A DNA stretch of 7,159 nt from an uncultured Verrucomicrobiota bacterium (GCA_903905395.1 CAIVGD010000043.1:1-7159), one strand, 5' to 3'; shown: positions 1 to 6,086, numbered from the stretch's first letter. The notes: generated by a model not told the origin, from the sequence alone. Made by a program: numbers and translations.

Positions 1-711
1 CGCACGCCAAGTCACCTCCGCACTCTCGTCCGCATTAATCCAGACGATGCGCACGCAAGGAGTCATCAGCTCCTCCACCTTCAGATCGTCCAACCGCAAC
101 ACCCGTTCCACCATCCCTTGCTCGGTGGAACTAAATACCCCCGCCCGTTTCCCTTGCTCCAACAGATAACGTAGCTCCTCATCACTCACGGGGGCGGTTT
201 CCCCGGTCCCCCGCACGCCGAACAGAGCCGCCAGTGCGTCCGTGATCCAACTGAACAACTTCACGATCGGACCCAATCCGCGAGCCACCGCCTGAATCGG
301 TCGGGCCAGGTGCGAGGCAATCGCCTCACTATGCGCCAAAGCCAGCCGCTTGGGCAGAAGCTCGCCAAAAATAATCGAAACGGCCGTGATCACCAGCACC
401 ACCAGCCCCAGCGCAAGCGGATGGGCGATCGCCGCCGGAACCGAAAGTGACTGCAGTTTCATGGCCACCGGTTCGGCCAATACCGCCCCGCCCATCGCTC
501 CCGAAAAAATTGCGATCATCGTTATGGCCACACTCACCGTGGAAAGAAGGGCACTGGGAGAGCAGGCCAACTCGTAAGCCGCCTTGGCCCCGCCGTCCCC
601 AGCTTCCGCCTTCTGCCGTAACTTGCTCCGCCTGCTGGACACCACCGACAGCTCAGCCATGGCAAACATGCCGTTAGCTAAAATCAAAATGCTGAGTATA
701 AATCCTTCCAT
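1..711 (-). CDS. CNNM/DUF21-CBS transporter-like membrane protein (HlyC/CorC/PaeA family), C-terminus cut by window edge
   Basis: I read this frame directly on the minus strand: 237 codons are open from the ATG at 711-709 to the window edge. Family members are inner-membrane proteins with an N-terminal DUF21 (CNNM) membrane domain, then paired CBS domains and a CorC/HlyC domain; they have been linked to Mg2+/Co2+ resistance and polyamine export. Visible here are an N-terminal hydrophobic helix ending in FAMAELSVVSSRRSKLR (residues 16-32), a second around residues 53-80, a third around 95-117, and the family signature GELLPKRLALAHSEA (116-130). A soluble linker follows with SDEELRYLLEQGKRAGVF (176-193), then the entry to the first CBS domain, ELMTPCVRIVWI (214-225). 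The usual MTPR is MTPC here. The second CBS and HlyC domains lie outside the window. No good Shine-Dalgarno sequence precedes the ATG. Family assignment is strong; the transported substrate cannot be told from sequence. Confidence 0.9.
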   Translation of the reverse strand, partial: MEGFILSILILANGMFAMAELSVVSSRRSKLRQKAEAGDGGAKAAYELACSPSALLSTVSVAITMIAIFSGAMGGAVLAEPVAMKLQSLSVPAAIAHPLALGLVVLVITAVSIIFGELLPKRLALAHSEAIASHLARPIQAVARGLGPIVKLFSWITDALAALFGVRGTGETAPVSDEELRYLLEQGKRAGVFSSTEQGMVERVLRLDDLKVEELMTPCVRIVWINADESAEVTWRA

Positions 712-802
712 AATAATGCTTTATAATTTAAAAATAGTCAATCGGGTCGGAGCCCAACCCAAAATCATAGGGTAAAATCGGACGGAGGGAAAGCCCCCCT
801 CA
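712..802 (-). promoter_or_regulatory. AT-rich gap upstream of the CNNM gene, possible promoter
   Basis: This 91-base gap separates the ExoD stop codon from the CNNM start. Its CNNM-proximal part (about 716-735) is strikingly AT-rich in an otherwise GC-rich window. On the minus strand it contains TTGACT (741-736), resembling a -35 box, and TATAAA, resembling a -10 box, closer to the gene. The spacing between the two is only about 10 bases, so they do not form one standard sigma-70 promoter. The region may still be where CNNM transcription starts independently of the upstream pair. Confidence 0.3.
730..760 (-). terminator. Possible weak terminator after the ExoD gene
   Basis: Read on the minus strand, GGGTTGG (760-754), a three-base loop and CCGACCC (750-744) form a seven-pair stem with one G-T wobble. 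A run of five T (734-730) follows after a nine-base gap. A classic intrinsic terminator has the T run directly after the stem, so this is weak. Its place between the exchanger/ExoD pair and CNNM is sensible for a terminator or attenuator. Confidence 0.3.
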
Positions 803-1465
803 TTACGATAAACAATGAGCCAACCACGCCCAACATCCGAGCACCGCCTTCGGGCCCAACAAAAAAAGCACCCCGAAAAAAACCGTACACGGAACCGCCG
901 CCAAATATCCCGCAATAAGGAAAGCCCCATCATCTTCCAGCAAGGCCAGCGAGATCAAAAGAATCGGCACCGCCGCCAGAAGATTGCTAAGGGGAATCGG
1001 CAGAGGCAGGGCCAGAAGAATAGCCAGAAAAGCGACCAGCAACCCATGCAACCGATGAAGGAAAGGATTCTTGCACAGACCCGTCAAACGAGGGTGCAGG
1101 ATTTTTTCGGCGGGAGAGGCGAGTTTTCGCAACCCTTCGAGGAGACCATGTGCGGTCGTCGCCGGGATTTCTCGGACGAGCAACCATCCGGGCAACCAGG
1201 GAGCCTGCCCGAAACTGATTCGCAGACCGCTGAAAATCAGAATGATCCCGAACGGAGTCGAAAGACCTGGCACTTGAATCGGAAAACAAAAAGGCAGGGC
1301 GAGAATGGCCATGATCGCAGCATGCCCCTTCCCCTCCAGCGCGCTCAGCAACTGCGCCACGGTAAGCCCGCGCTGTTCCAGCCTTTCCTCCAGACGAAGC
1401 ACCACTGCTGAGATGGCTCCGCACCGTCCGGGAGGGATGTTCGCGACCCCAGACGCTTTCTTCAC
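803..1465 (-). CDS. ExoD-family (exopolysaccharide synthesis) membrane protein
   Basis: This 220-residue protein is close to the usual ExoD length of about 200. ExoD was named from a rhizobial locus affecting exopolysaccharide and alkali tolerance; its biochemical role is not established. An amphipathic charged N-terminal helix (residues 21-45, LRLEERLEQRGLTVAQLLSAL) precedes the family core LPFCFPIQVPGLSTPFGI (57-74). SGLRISFGQAPWLPGWL (79-95) matches the ExoD pattern of a helix then G-x-x-PWLP. Two to three C-terminal hydrophobic segments follow (about 140-158, 161-176 and 182-204), with LALLEDDG (173-180) at the usual LERDG position. The start is GTG at 1465-1463, inside a GTGA overlap with the exchanger stop, implying translational coupling. 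No Shine-Dalgarno sequence is obvious, in line with coupling. The stop is TAA. The segment lacks the C-over-G excess on the plus strand seen through most of the rest of the window. Confidence 0.85.
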   Translation of the reverse strand: MKKASGVANIPPGRCGAISAVVLRLEERLEQRGLTVAQLLSALEGKGHAAIMAILALPFCFPIQVPGLSTPFGIILIFSGLRISFGQAPWLPGWLLVREIPATTAHGLLEGLRKLASPAEKILHPRLTGLCKNPFLHRLHGLLVAFLAILLALPLPIPLSNLLAAVPILLISLALLEDDGAFLIAGYLAAVPCTVFFGVLFLLGPKAVLGCWAWLAHCLS

Positions 1466-2481
1466 AAATGACCGGGAGGGATACGACCCAAAAGCTGTGC
1501 CAGATAAAGTCCGTACCCGACAAGCAAGGCCACCCCGATCGCCCGGCGACGTTTTTCATCAGCCTTCATGATCGGCAACACCGCCAAGGTCGCGATGAGC
1601 ATCACCCCAAAATCAAACTGGCCCACGAGCGGCGCCAAAATGGGGTGGTAGAACGCGGCAAAGCCCAACACTCCCAGACAATTGAAAATGCAACTCCCAA
1701 TGATGATGCCACCCGCCAAATCCTTCTCTTGCCGCATCAGCGCTGTGATCATCACCGCCAGCTTGGGGGCCGAAGCCGCCAAGGGAATGAACGCCAAGGC
1801 CAACACCGACTCGGAAATGCCGGTCATTGCCGCGCCCGTCACAGCGGCTTTCACCAGATACCTCGCTCCCGCGATGAGCAGTACCACGCCTCCGATCAAC
1901 TGGGCCACCTCCACCCACTTGGACACACCCCCCGCCGGTAGATCCTTTCCCATCTCGTCGATCACCCGGGCGTCGGTTTCCACCTGGGCGGAGAACCAAA
2001 GATAAATTGCGTACACGATCAGAGTGATAATCAGCAGGGAAGCTTCAAATCTCCCGATCCAGCAGTTCCTCATCAAAAAAGCGGCGAGCGCCGCCGAAGC
2101 CACCATGATCGGCACGTCGGCCTGAAAAAGTTGCGGACGGAATCGGAGAGGCCGGGCCACGGCAGAAATCCCCAGAATTAGACCCAGATTCACCAAAACA
2201 CTCCCCACCACATTGCCGGCCGCAATATCTCCCTGCCCTTTCCCAGCGGCCCACAAACTTACAAAAAATACCGGCATGGAAAGGCCGAAGGCTACCACCG
2301 TGGAACCAATGACCATCGGGTGAACTCCCAACCTTCTGGCCAACCCAGCCCCACCCCCCACCAAAAGACGCGCCCCATAAACTTGCAGGAGAACCCCCGC
2401 CACCAAAACGACCATCACCTGCAGGGGATCCCGCGTATCCAATCCGACATTGGAGGAGAAAAGTGTGCTAGGGGGGAACAT
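1462..2481 (-). CDS. Divergent cation/calcium exchanger (CaCA) family membrane protein lacking the acidic ion ligands
   Basis: This 339-residue integral membrane protein has the CaCA two-repeat architecture: about five hydrophobic segments, a charged loop (168-187, ETDARVIDEMGKDLPAG), then about five more. Alpha-repeat 1 spans about 52-104, with VIGSTVVAFGLSMPVFFVS (57-75) and GDIAAGNVVGSVLVNLGLILG (84-104). Alpha-repeat 2 spans about 220-273, with GISESVLALAFIPLAASAPK (221-240) and GGIIIGSCIFNCLGVLG (257-273). Active members carry G-T-S-x-P-E in each repeat. Here these read GLSMPV and AASAPK, so the two conserved glutamates become Val71 and Lys240, the threonines become Leu67 and Ala236, and the second-repeat aspartate is Asn267. 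Ser68, Ser94, Asn98, Ser237 and Ser263 remain. The fold assignment is secure; Ca2+/Na+ or Ca2+/H+ exchange is doubtful. The ATG at 2481-2479 has GAAGAGG about 7 bases upstream. The reading frame is intact, so this does not look like a decayed gene. Confidence 0.85.
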   Translation of the reverse strand: MFPPSTLFSSNVGLDTRDPLQVMVVLVAGVLLQVYGARLLVGGGAGLARRLGVHPMVIGSTVVAFGLSMPVFFVSLWAAGKGQGDIAAGNVVGSVLVNLGLILGISAVARPLRFRPQLFQADVPIMVASAALAAFLMRNCWIGRFEASLLIITLIVYAIYLWFSAQVETDARVIDEMGKDLPAGGVSKWVEVAQLIGGVVLLIAGARYLVKAAVTGAAMTGISESVLALAFIPLAASAPKLAVMITALMRQEKDLAGGIIIGSCIFNCLGVLGFAAFYHPILAPLVGQFDFGVMLIATLAVLPIMKADEKRRRAIGVALLVGYGLYLAQLLGRIPPGHL

Positions 2482-2512
2482 GGGCGACCTCTTCTCTAGC
2501 CTCTTTCCCGCT

Positions 2513-2650
2513 TCAGGCCAAGACCGCCCACACCGCTAAAAACAACAACCCCGCCGTAATCTTCACCCCAGATGAGCAGAAAAAAAACATCCCAACCGCG
2601 TAGACCACGGAAGAAAAGAGAGGCAGGATGAGACACGCATGGCTCGTCAT
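2513..2650 (-). CDS. Possible small hydrophobic protein upstream of the exchanger, doubtful
   Basis: An open frame of 45 residues from the ATG at 2650-2648 fills most of the gap between the divergent exchanger and pseudouridine synthase genes. It ends with TGA 31 bases before the exchanger start, on the same strand. The product would be almost entirely hydrophobic, with two candidate membrane segments (residues about 8-25 and 30-45, the latter GVKITAGLLFLAVWAVLA). About 70 percent of codons end in G or C, and many are GCG, GTG or TTG, as in the neighbouring exchanger. Against it, it is short, resembles no family I recognise, its first 12 bases overlap the RluA-family gene on the other strand, and no clear ribosome site is seen. 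A shorter GTG-initiated version is possible. The longer in-frame extension to 2785 is only a shadow of the opposite gene. Confidence 0.3.
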   Translation of the reverse strand: MTSHACLILPLFSSVVYAVGMFFFCSSGVKITAGLLFLAVWAVLA

Positions 2651-3616
2651 CCCAAGAAACCGCCCCAGCCCACATCCCTTCCCCAAGAACGGATATGGAC
2701 CGGCACCACCCTGCCCCAAGACATCTACGATCGGGCCGATGCCGCCCTCGCCCGCCTCAGTGGTGAGTCCCGATCCAATATCCAAAAATGGATGAAACTG
2801 GATCTCGTCACCATCGCTGGAAAACCAGTCGGCACCCGCGACCAGCTCCCCGCCGATTCCATCATCACCATCCGCATTCCCCCCTCAGCTCCCCGCGACG
2901 TCACCGCGGAAGATCTTCCCCTCAATATCGTCCACGAAGACGCCGACCTTATCGTTCTTAATAAAGCCGCCGGCATGCACATCCATCCTGGCGCAGGTCG
3001 GCCCACCGGTTCCCTCGCCGCCGCCCTCCTCCACCACTGCCAGGGTCATCTCGCCCACGGCAGCGGACCCGATCGCCCCGGCATCGTCCATCGGCTCGAC
3101 CGCGAAACCACCGGCCTGCTCGTCGCCGCGAAAAACGATGCCGCCCATCGCGAACTCAGCCGCCAATTCCGCGACCGCGAAACGGAAAAAACCTACCTCG
3201 CCTTCGTCGTCGGCCGCCCGCGCGGAAATGCCGGCACGTGGGAAGGATCCATCGGTCGCCATCCCGTCGCCCGCCAACGCATGGCCATCCGCACCCGGGG
3301 CCGGACGGCCAAGACAGATTGGAAAGTCGTCTCCTCCTGGCCAGGCGCAAGCCTCCTGGAACTAAACCTCCACACCGGTCGCACTCACCAGATTCGCGTC
3401 CACGCCGCCGCCGCCGGTTGTCCCGTGGCCGGCGATGACGTTTATGGTGGGGTGAACTCCCTCACCCGCGTCGCCAAAATCTCCCGCCAACTCCTCCACG
3501 CCCATCGGCTCGCCTTCACCCACCCGCGCACCGGTGAACAGCTTTCGTTTATCGCTCCCCCTCCAGCCGATTTTGCGGCATTCCAGTCTTATCTTGATGA
3601 ACGCCGAACTGCGTGA
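2639..3616 (+). CDS. RluA-family pseudouridine synthase with S4 domain (RluC/RluD-like)
   Basis: The enzyme isomerises uridine to pseudouridine in RNA, in this family usually in large-subunit rRNA (RluC/RluD type) or tRNA. The 325 residues match the family length. An N-terminal S4 RNA-binding domain (about 28-80) contains LSGESRSNIQKWMKLDLVTI followed by the basic/glycine turn AGKPVGTRDQLPADS. The catalytic domain begins near 95 with IVLNKAAGMHIHPGAG (105-120), where the common NKPAG reads NKAAG. Motif II, GIVHRLDRETTGLLVAAKN (148-166), carries the catalytic Asp154. LHTGRTHQIRVHAAAAGCPVAGDDVYGG (244-271) is the conserved C-terminal core. Purine-rich GAGAGGCAGGA precedes the ATG at a workable distance; an ATG at 2628 is out of frame. 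The gene is transcribed divergently from the membrane cluster and its last 20 bases overlap the next gene. Which uridine is modified cannot be decided here, so no symbol is assigned. Confidence 0.93.
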   Translation: MARHPKKPPQPTSLPQERIWTGTTLPQDIYDRADAALARLSGESRSNIQKWMKLDLVTIAGKPVGTRDQLPADSIITIRIPPSAPRDVTAEDLPLNIVHEDADLIVLNKAAGMHIHPGAGRPTGSLAAALLHHCQGHLAHGSGPDRPGIVHRLDRETTGLLVAAKNDAAHRELSRQFRDRETEKTYLAFVVGRPRGNAGTWEGSIGRHPVARQRMAIRTRGRTAKTDWKVVSSWPGASLLELNLHTGRTHQIRVHAAAAGCPVAGDDVYGGVNSLTRVAKISRQLLHAHRLAFTHPRTGEQLSFIAPPPADFAAFQSYLDERRTA

Positions 3617-4436
3617 ACACGCCGCCCGCTACCTCGAACTCCTCCGCCGCCACGGACAACGCGACGCTTGGCTCCCCACTGGACTCATGCGCCGTCTTCC
3701 CACCGCCTCCGCCTCTCCGACCTCTCCCCAGACCTTCGGAACCCAACCCGATTTAACCTCCAAATCCCGCCCCATGGCCGCACCCACCTTGACCCCCTCA
3801 GGCACAAAAACCGAACGGCTCGCCGCTCTTCGCGCCGAAACCCTCCAGTGCCAAATCTGCCCGCACCTCGCTAAATCACGCACCCAAGTCGTCTTCGGAG
3901 TGGGTGATCCCGAGGCCCGTCTCATGTTTGTCGGCGAAGCTCCTGGCGCCGATGAAGACGAAAAAGGCGAACCCTTCGTCGGTCTCGCTGGCAAACTCCT
4001 CACCAAAATGCTCACCGCCATGGAACTCACCCGTGAACAGATCTATATCGCGAATGTTCTCAAGTGCCGCCCCGATATGCCAGGAAGCACCAGCGGAAAT
4101 CGTAAACCCACCCGCACCGAAATGGAGGCCTGCCTGCCCTACCTGCGAGCCCAGGTCGCCATCATCGCCCCCGTCGTCATCGTCGCTCTCGGCGCCACTG
4201 CGGTGGAAGGATTGTTCGGACCCCAGAAAATCACCATCTCCCGCCTCCGCGGCACTTGGCTGGAGCTCGATGGCGTCCCCGTCCGCCCCACCTTCCATCC
4301 CAGTTACCTCATGCGGAACCAGAACCTCACGTTAAAAAGGCAAGTCTGGGAAGATCTCCTCGCCGCCATGGAACGCCTCGCCCTCCCCATCTCCGAGAAA
4401 CAACGATCCTTCTTCCTCAAGCCCGTCACAAAATAG
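3597..4436 (+). CDS. Family 4 (Fe-S cluster) uracil-DNA glycosylase
   Basis: The protein removes uracil from DNA after cytosine deamination or dUMP incorporation, starting base-excision repair. From the ATG at 3597 it has 279 residues. An N-terminal helix, LREHAARYLELLRRHGQRD (5-23), is followed by a low-complexity Pro/Ser/Thr-rich linker (about 33-72) and the catalytic domain. Four cysteines suited to the 4Fe-4S cluster are at 85 and 88 (CQIC), 157 (KCRPD) and 179 (ACLPYL). Motif 1 is GEAPGADEDEKGEPFVGLAG (113-132) and motif 2 is FHPSYLMRNQN (233-243). The Cys157-Cys179 gap of 21 residues exceeds the roughly 15 I recall for minimal archaeal/Thermus enzymes, because of an MPGSTS insert before NRKP. 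The frame is open back to an ATG at 3534, but the start at 3597 already includes the N-terminal helix and limits overlap with the upstream gene to 20 bases. There is no clear Shine-Dalgarno sequence, so translation is probably coupled. Confidence 0.92.
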   Translation: MNAELREHAARYLELLRRHGQRDAWLPTGLMRRLPTASASPTSPQTFGTQPDLTSKSRPMAAPTLTPSGTKTERLAALRAETLQCQICPHLAKSRTQVVFGVGDPEARLMFVGEAPGADEDEKGEPFVGLAGKLLTKMLTAMELTREQIYIANVLKCRPDMPGSTSGNRKPTRTEMEACLPYLRAQVAIIAPVVIVALGATAVEGLFGPQKITISRLRGTWLELDGVPVRPTFHPSYLMRNQNLTLKRQVWEDLLAAMERLALPISEKQRSFFLKPVTK

Positions 4437-4465
4437 CCAAAACATCGGGACAGGTCGTCCTAGGA

Positions 4466-4483
4466 CTTTCCCGAATGGGAAAG
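4466..4483. terminator. Perfect hairpin just after the UDG gene
   Basis: CTTTCCC (4466-4472), loop GAAT and GGGAAAG (4477-4483) form a perfect seven-pair stem 30 bases after the UDG stop codon. The palindrome TCCTAGGA (4458-4465) lies directly before it. No T tract follows, so it could be an atypical terminator or an RNA 3'-end protecting structure. Confidence 0.4.
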
Positions 4484-4529
4484 GACATAAACGAACCTCA
4501 ATCTTTCCAACCTAATAACCCAAGGTAGC

Positions 4530-4550
4530 GGCGGCATCTCCGAGGCCGCC
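4530..4550. repeat. GC-rich palindrome 1
   Basis: GGCGGC (4530-4535) and GCCGCC (4545-4550) form a six-pair stem with a nine-base loop, in the context AGGTAGCGGCGGCATCTCCG. I recall similar GCGGCGGCATCT-type intergenic palindromes from verrucomicrobial genomes, but could not check this. Confidence 0.5.
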
Positions 4551-4583
4551 TAGCTGAGAGGCTCAAATTACAAACAAATGTGG

Positions 4584-4603
4584 GGCGGGCAGGCATGCCC
4601 GCC
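4584..4603. repeat. GC-rich palindrome 2
   Basis: GGCGGGC (4584-4590), loop AGGCAT and GCCCGCC (4597-4603) form a perfect seven-pair stem. The sequence also contains the eight-base palindrome GGCATGCC (4592-4599). It looks like a dispersed extragenic palindrome rather than a classic terminator. Confidence 0.55.
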
Positions 4604-4622
4604 ATCTGGATTCAATTCAGAC

Positions 4623-4642
4623 GGCGCCCACGCATGGACGCC
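4623..4642. repeat. GC-rich palindrome 3
   Basis: GGCGCCCA (4623-4630), loop CGCA and TGGACGCC (4635-4642) form an eight-base stem with a single C-A mismatch. It follows palindrome 2 by 19 bases and differs from it in sequence, so the two are not tandem copies of one unit. Confidence 0.5.
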
Positions 4643-4736
4643 CTACAATCACTCACGGCTTCCCTTCTAACTTCAACTTAATCTTAAACTTCAACTGGCT
4701 GTGCCGCTCCCATCTTCCATCTCCCAGCGGCACCCC

Positions 4737-6086
4737 TCAACTCCACAACTGATCTATCCCCCGCCGCACTGCCCCAAACATCTCATCAATCTCACTCTCG
4801 CTGATCACCAATGGCGGGGCGAAAGCCAACAGATCCCTGATCCCCCGCACGATCACCCCCTCTTTTCTCACTTTCGCCGCCCCCACAATCCCCAGATTCA
4901 TACCCGGCTTGAGATCTTTTCTTCCACCCCGAGGTACGAGTTCCATCGCCCCGATCAACCCCATTCCTCGCACCTCCCCCACCGCCGGATGCCCCGCCAA
5001 CTCCCGCAATTTCTTTTGAAAATAAGGCCCCACCTTGTCCCGCACTCGCTCCACCAGTTTCTCCTTTTCAATAATATCCAGATTGGCCAGACCCGCCGCC
5101 GCCGCCACAGGATGCCCCGTGTAAGTAAAACCATGCGCGAAATATCCGCCCTTCAGCAATTCATCCACCACCGGCTGGGACACCATCGTCGCCCCCATCG
5201 GGATATACCCACTCGTAAGTCCTTTCGCCAAAATCATCAGATCCGGTTCCAACGACCACAACTCACTGGCAAACCACGCCCCCATCCGGCCGAATGCGGT
5301 GATCACCTCGTCCGCCACAAAAAGAATCTCATACTCCCGCGCCAACTTCCTCATTGCCGTCATATAACCCGGCGGAGGCATGATCACCCCGCCCGCTCCC
5401 TGAATCGGCTCGAGGAACATCGCCCCAATCGTATCCGGCCCCTCTTTCTCAATCAGCTTCCTCGTGGCCACCACACACTCCTGCCCATACGCCTCCGCAT
5501 CCTTCTCCCGGCCCGCCGCATAGGCATACGGCGCTGGCGCGTGCAGAAATCCCGGCAGAGGCAGACCAAAAGGTGTCTGACAGCTCGCCAGACCCGTCAT
5601 ACTCGCCGTCGCCAAAGTCACCCCGTGATACGCGAACTCCCGCGTCAGGATCTTCATTCGATTCGGCCGCCCCTTTAAAATCTGATACTGCCGGACCACC
5701 TTCAACGCCGTCTCGTTCGCCTCCGACCCTGAATTACTGAAAACCGCAAAATTGAGATTTCCAGGCGCCATCCGCCCCAACCTGTCCGCCAGCCGAACCG
5801 CCGGCTCCGTCGTGGAGTTGAAAAAGCTAGGGTAGAAAGATAACTCCTTCATCTGCCGGGCCACCGCCTCGATAATTTCCTTCCGCCCGTACCCCACGTT
5901 CACACACCAAAGCCCCGCCAACCCATCCAGCAACCTTCCCTCCTCCCCTTGCAAATAACAGCCTTCGCCCCTCACGATGAGATGAGTCCCGCCCGGATGC
6001 ATCGCCGTGTGATCCGTAAAAGGATGGAAGTGATGTTCCCGATCCATTTTCCGGAGCTCTTCCAGATGGGGGATGGTTTGAGCCAC
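4737..6086 (-). CDS. Class III PLP-dependent aminotransferase, omega-amine/putrescine:pyruvate (SpuC-like) type
   Basis: The enzyme transfers an amino group from an amine or omega-amino acid to a keto acid, in this subfamily usually pyruvate, giving alanine. The 449 residues match the family length. Residues 15-65 (DREHHFHPFTDH, then LLDGLAGLWCVNVGYG) follow the SpuC/omega-transaminase pattern closely. PLP-site elements are all present: SNSGSEANET (117-126), YHG (153-155), EPIQGAGGVIMPPPGY (226-241), LFVADEVITAFGRMG (255-269) with Asp259 for the pyridine nitrogen, and the Schiff-base Lys288 in ILAKGLTSGYIPMG. GFTYTGHPVAAAAGL (319-333) and a C-terminal APPLVISESEID (423-434) complete the fold. 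The listed start is GTG (6086-6084) without a clear ribosome site. An in-frame ATG at 6047 with GGAAGAG upstream is an alternative that would shorten the conserved N-terminus. The gene diverges from ald, which can recycle the alanine it makes. Substrate is inferred; beta-alanine:pyruvate or another omega-transaminase is also possible. Confidence 0.9.
   Translation of the reverse strand: MAQTIPHLEELRKMDREHHFHPFTDHTAMHPGGTHLIVRGEGCYLQGEEGRLLDGLAGLWCVNVGYGRKEIIEAVARQMKELSFYPSFFNSTTEPAVRLADRLGRMAPGNLNFAVFSNSGSEANETALKVVRQYQILKGRPNRMKILTREFAYHGVTLATASMTGLASCQTPFGLPLPGFLHAPAPYAYAAGREKDAEAYGQECVVATRKLIEKEGPDTIGAMFLEPIQGAGGVIMPPPGYMTAMRKLAREYEILFVADEVITAFGRMGAWFASELWSLEPDLMILAKGLTSGYIPMGATMVSQPVVDELLKGGYFAHGFTYTGHPVAAAAGLANLDIIEKEKLVERVRDKVGPYFQKKLRELAGHPAVGEVRGMGLIGAMELVPRGGRKDLKPGMNLGIVGAAKVRKEGVIVRGIRDLLAFAPPLVISESEIDEMFGAVRRGIDQLWS

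Larger units (their letters stand above)
4437..4736. other. Non-coding gap between convergent genes, rich in hairpins
   Basis: These 300 bases separate the ends of the UDG and aminotransferase genes. No credible gene is seen; the open frames entering it are tails or shadows. It contains four stem-loops (4466-4483, 4530-4550, 4584-4603 and 4623-4642, listed separately) and a repeated 10-mer AACTTCAACT at 4669-4678 and 4687-4696. The layout fits bidirectional transcription termination and/or a nest of short dispersed palindromic repeats. No long T run follows any of the stems. Confidence 0.6.

Noticed and set aside
815..1411. 198-codon plus-strand frame opposite ExoD
   Set aside because: The product is a hydrophilic Gln/Arg-rich low-complexity stretch antisense to a recognisable membrane protein; no ribosome site or family resemblance.
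3534..3596. Upstream ATG at 3534 as the UDG start
   Set aside because: It would add 21 residues and extend the overlap with the pseudouridine synthase to 83 bases, while the ATG at 3597 already includes the N-terminal helix.
3876..4298. Minus-strand frame opposite the UDG gene with acidic repeats
   Set aside because: Same artefact: antisense of GTC, ATC and GCC codons; UDG motifs on the plus strand explain the region.
4669..4696. Repeated 10-mer AACTTCAACT as an attachment site or regulator-binding repeat
   Set aside because: Two short AT-rich copies without a neighbouring integrase, regulator or symmetric structure are likely chance.
4701..5678. Long 325-codon open frame on the plus strand opposite the aminotransferase
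   Set aside because: Its translation is rich in His, Arg, Pro and Gln with no fold-like pattern, and it lies antisense to a gene with a complete PLP active site; it is a shadow of GC-rich codon usage.
1..6086. A polyamine module joining the CNNM (PaeA-like) protein and the SpuC-like aminotransferase
   Set aside because: The two genes are about 4 kb apart with unrelated genes of both orientations between them, and neither substrate is established.
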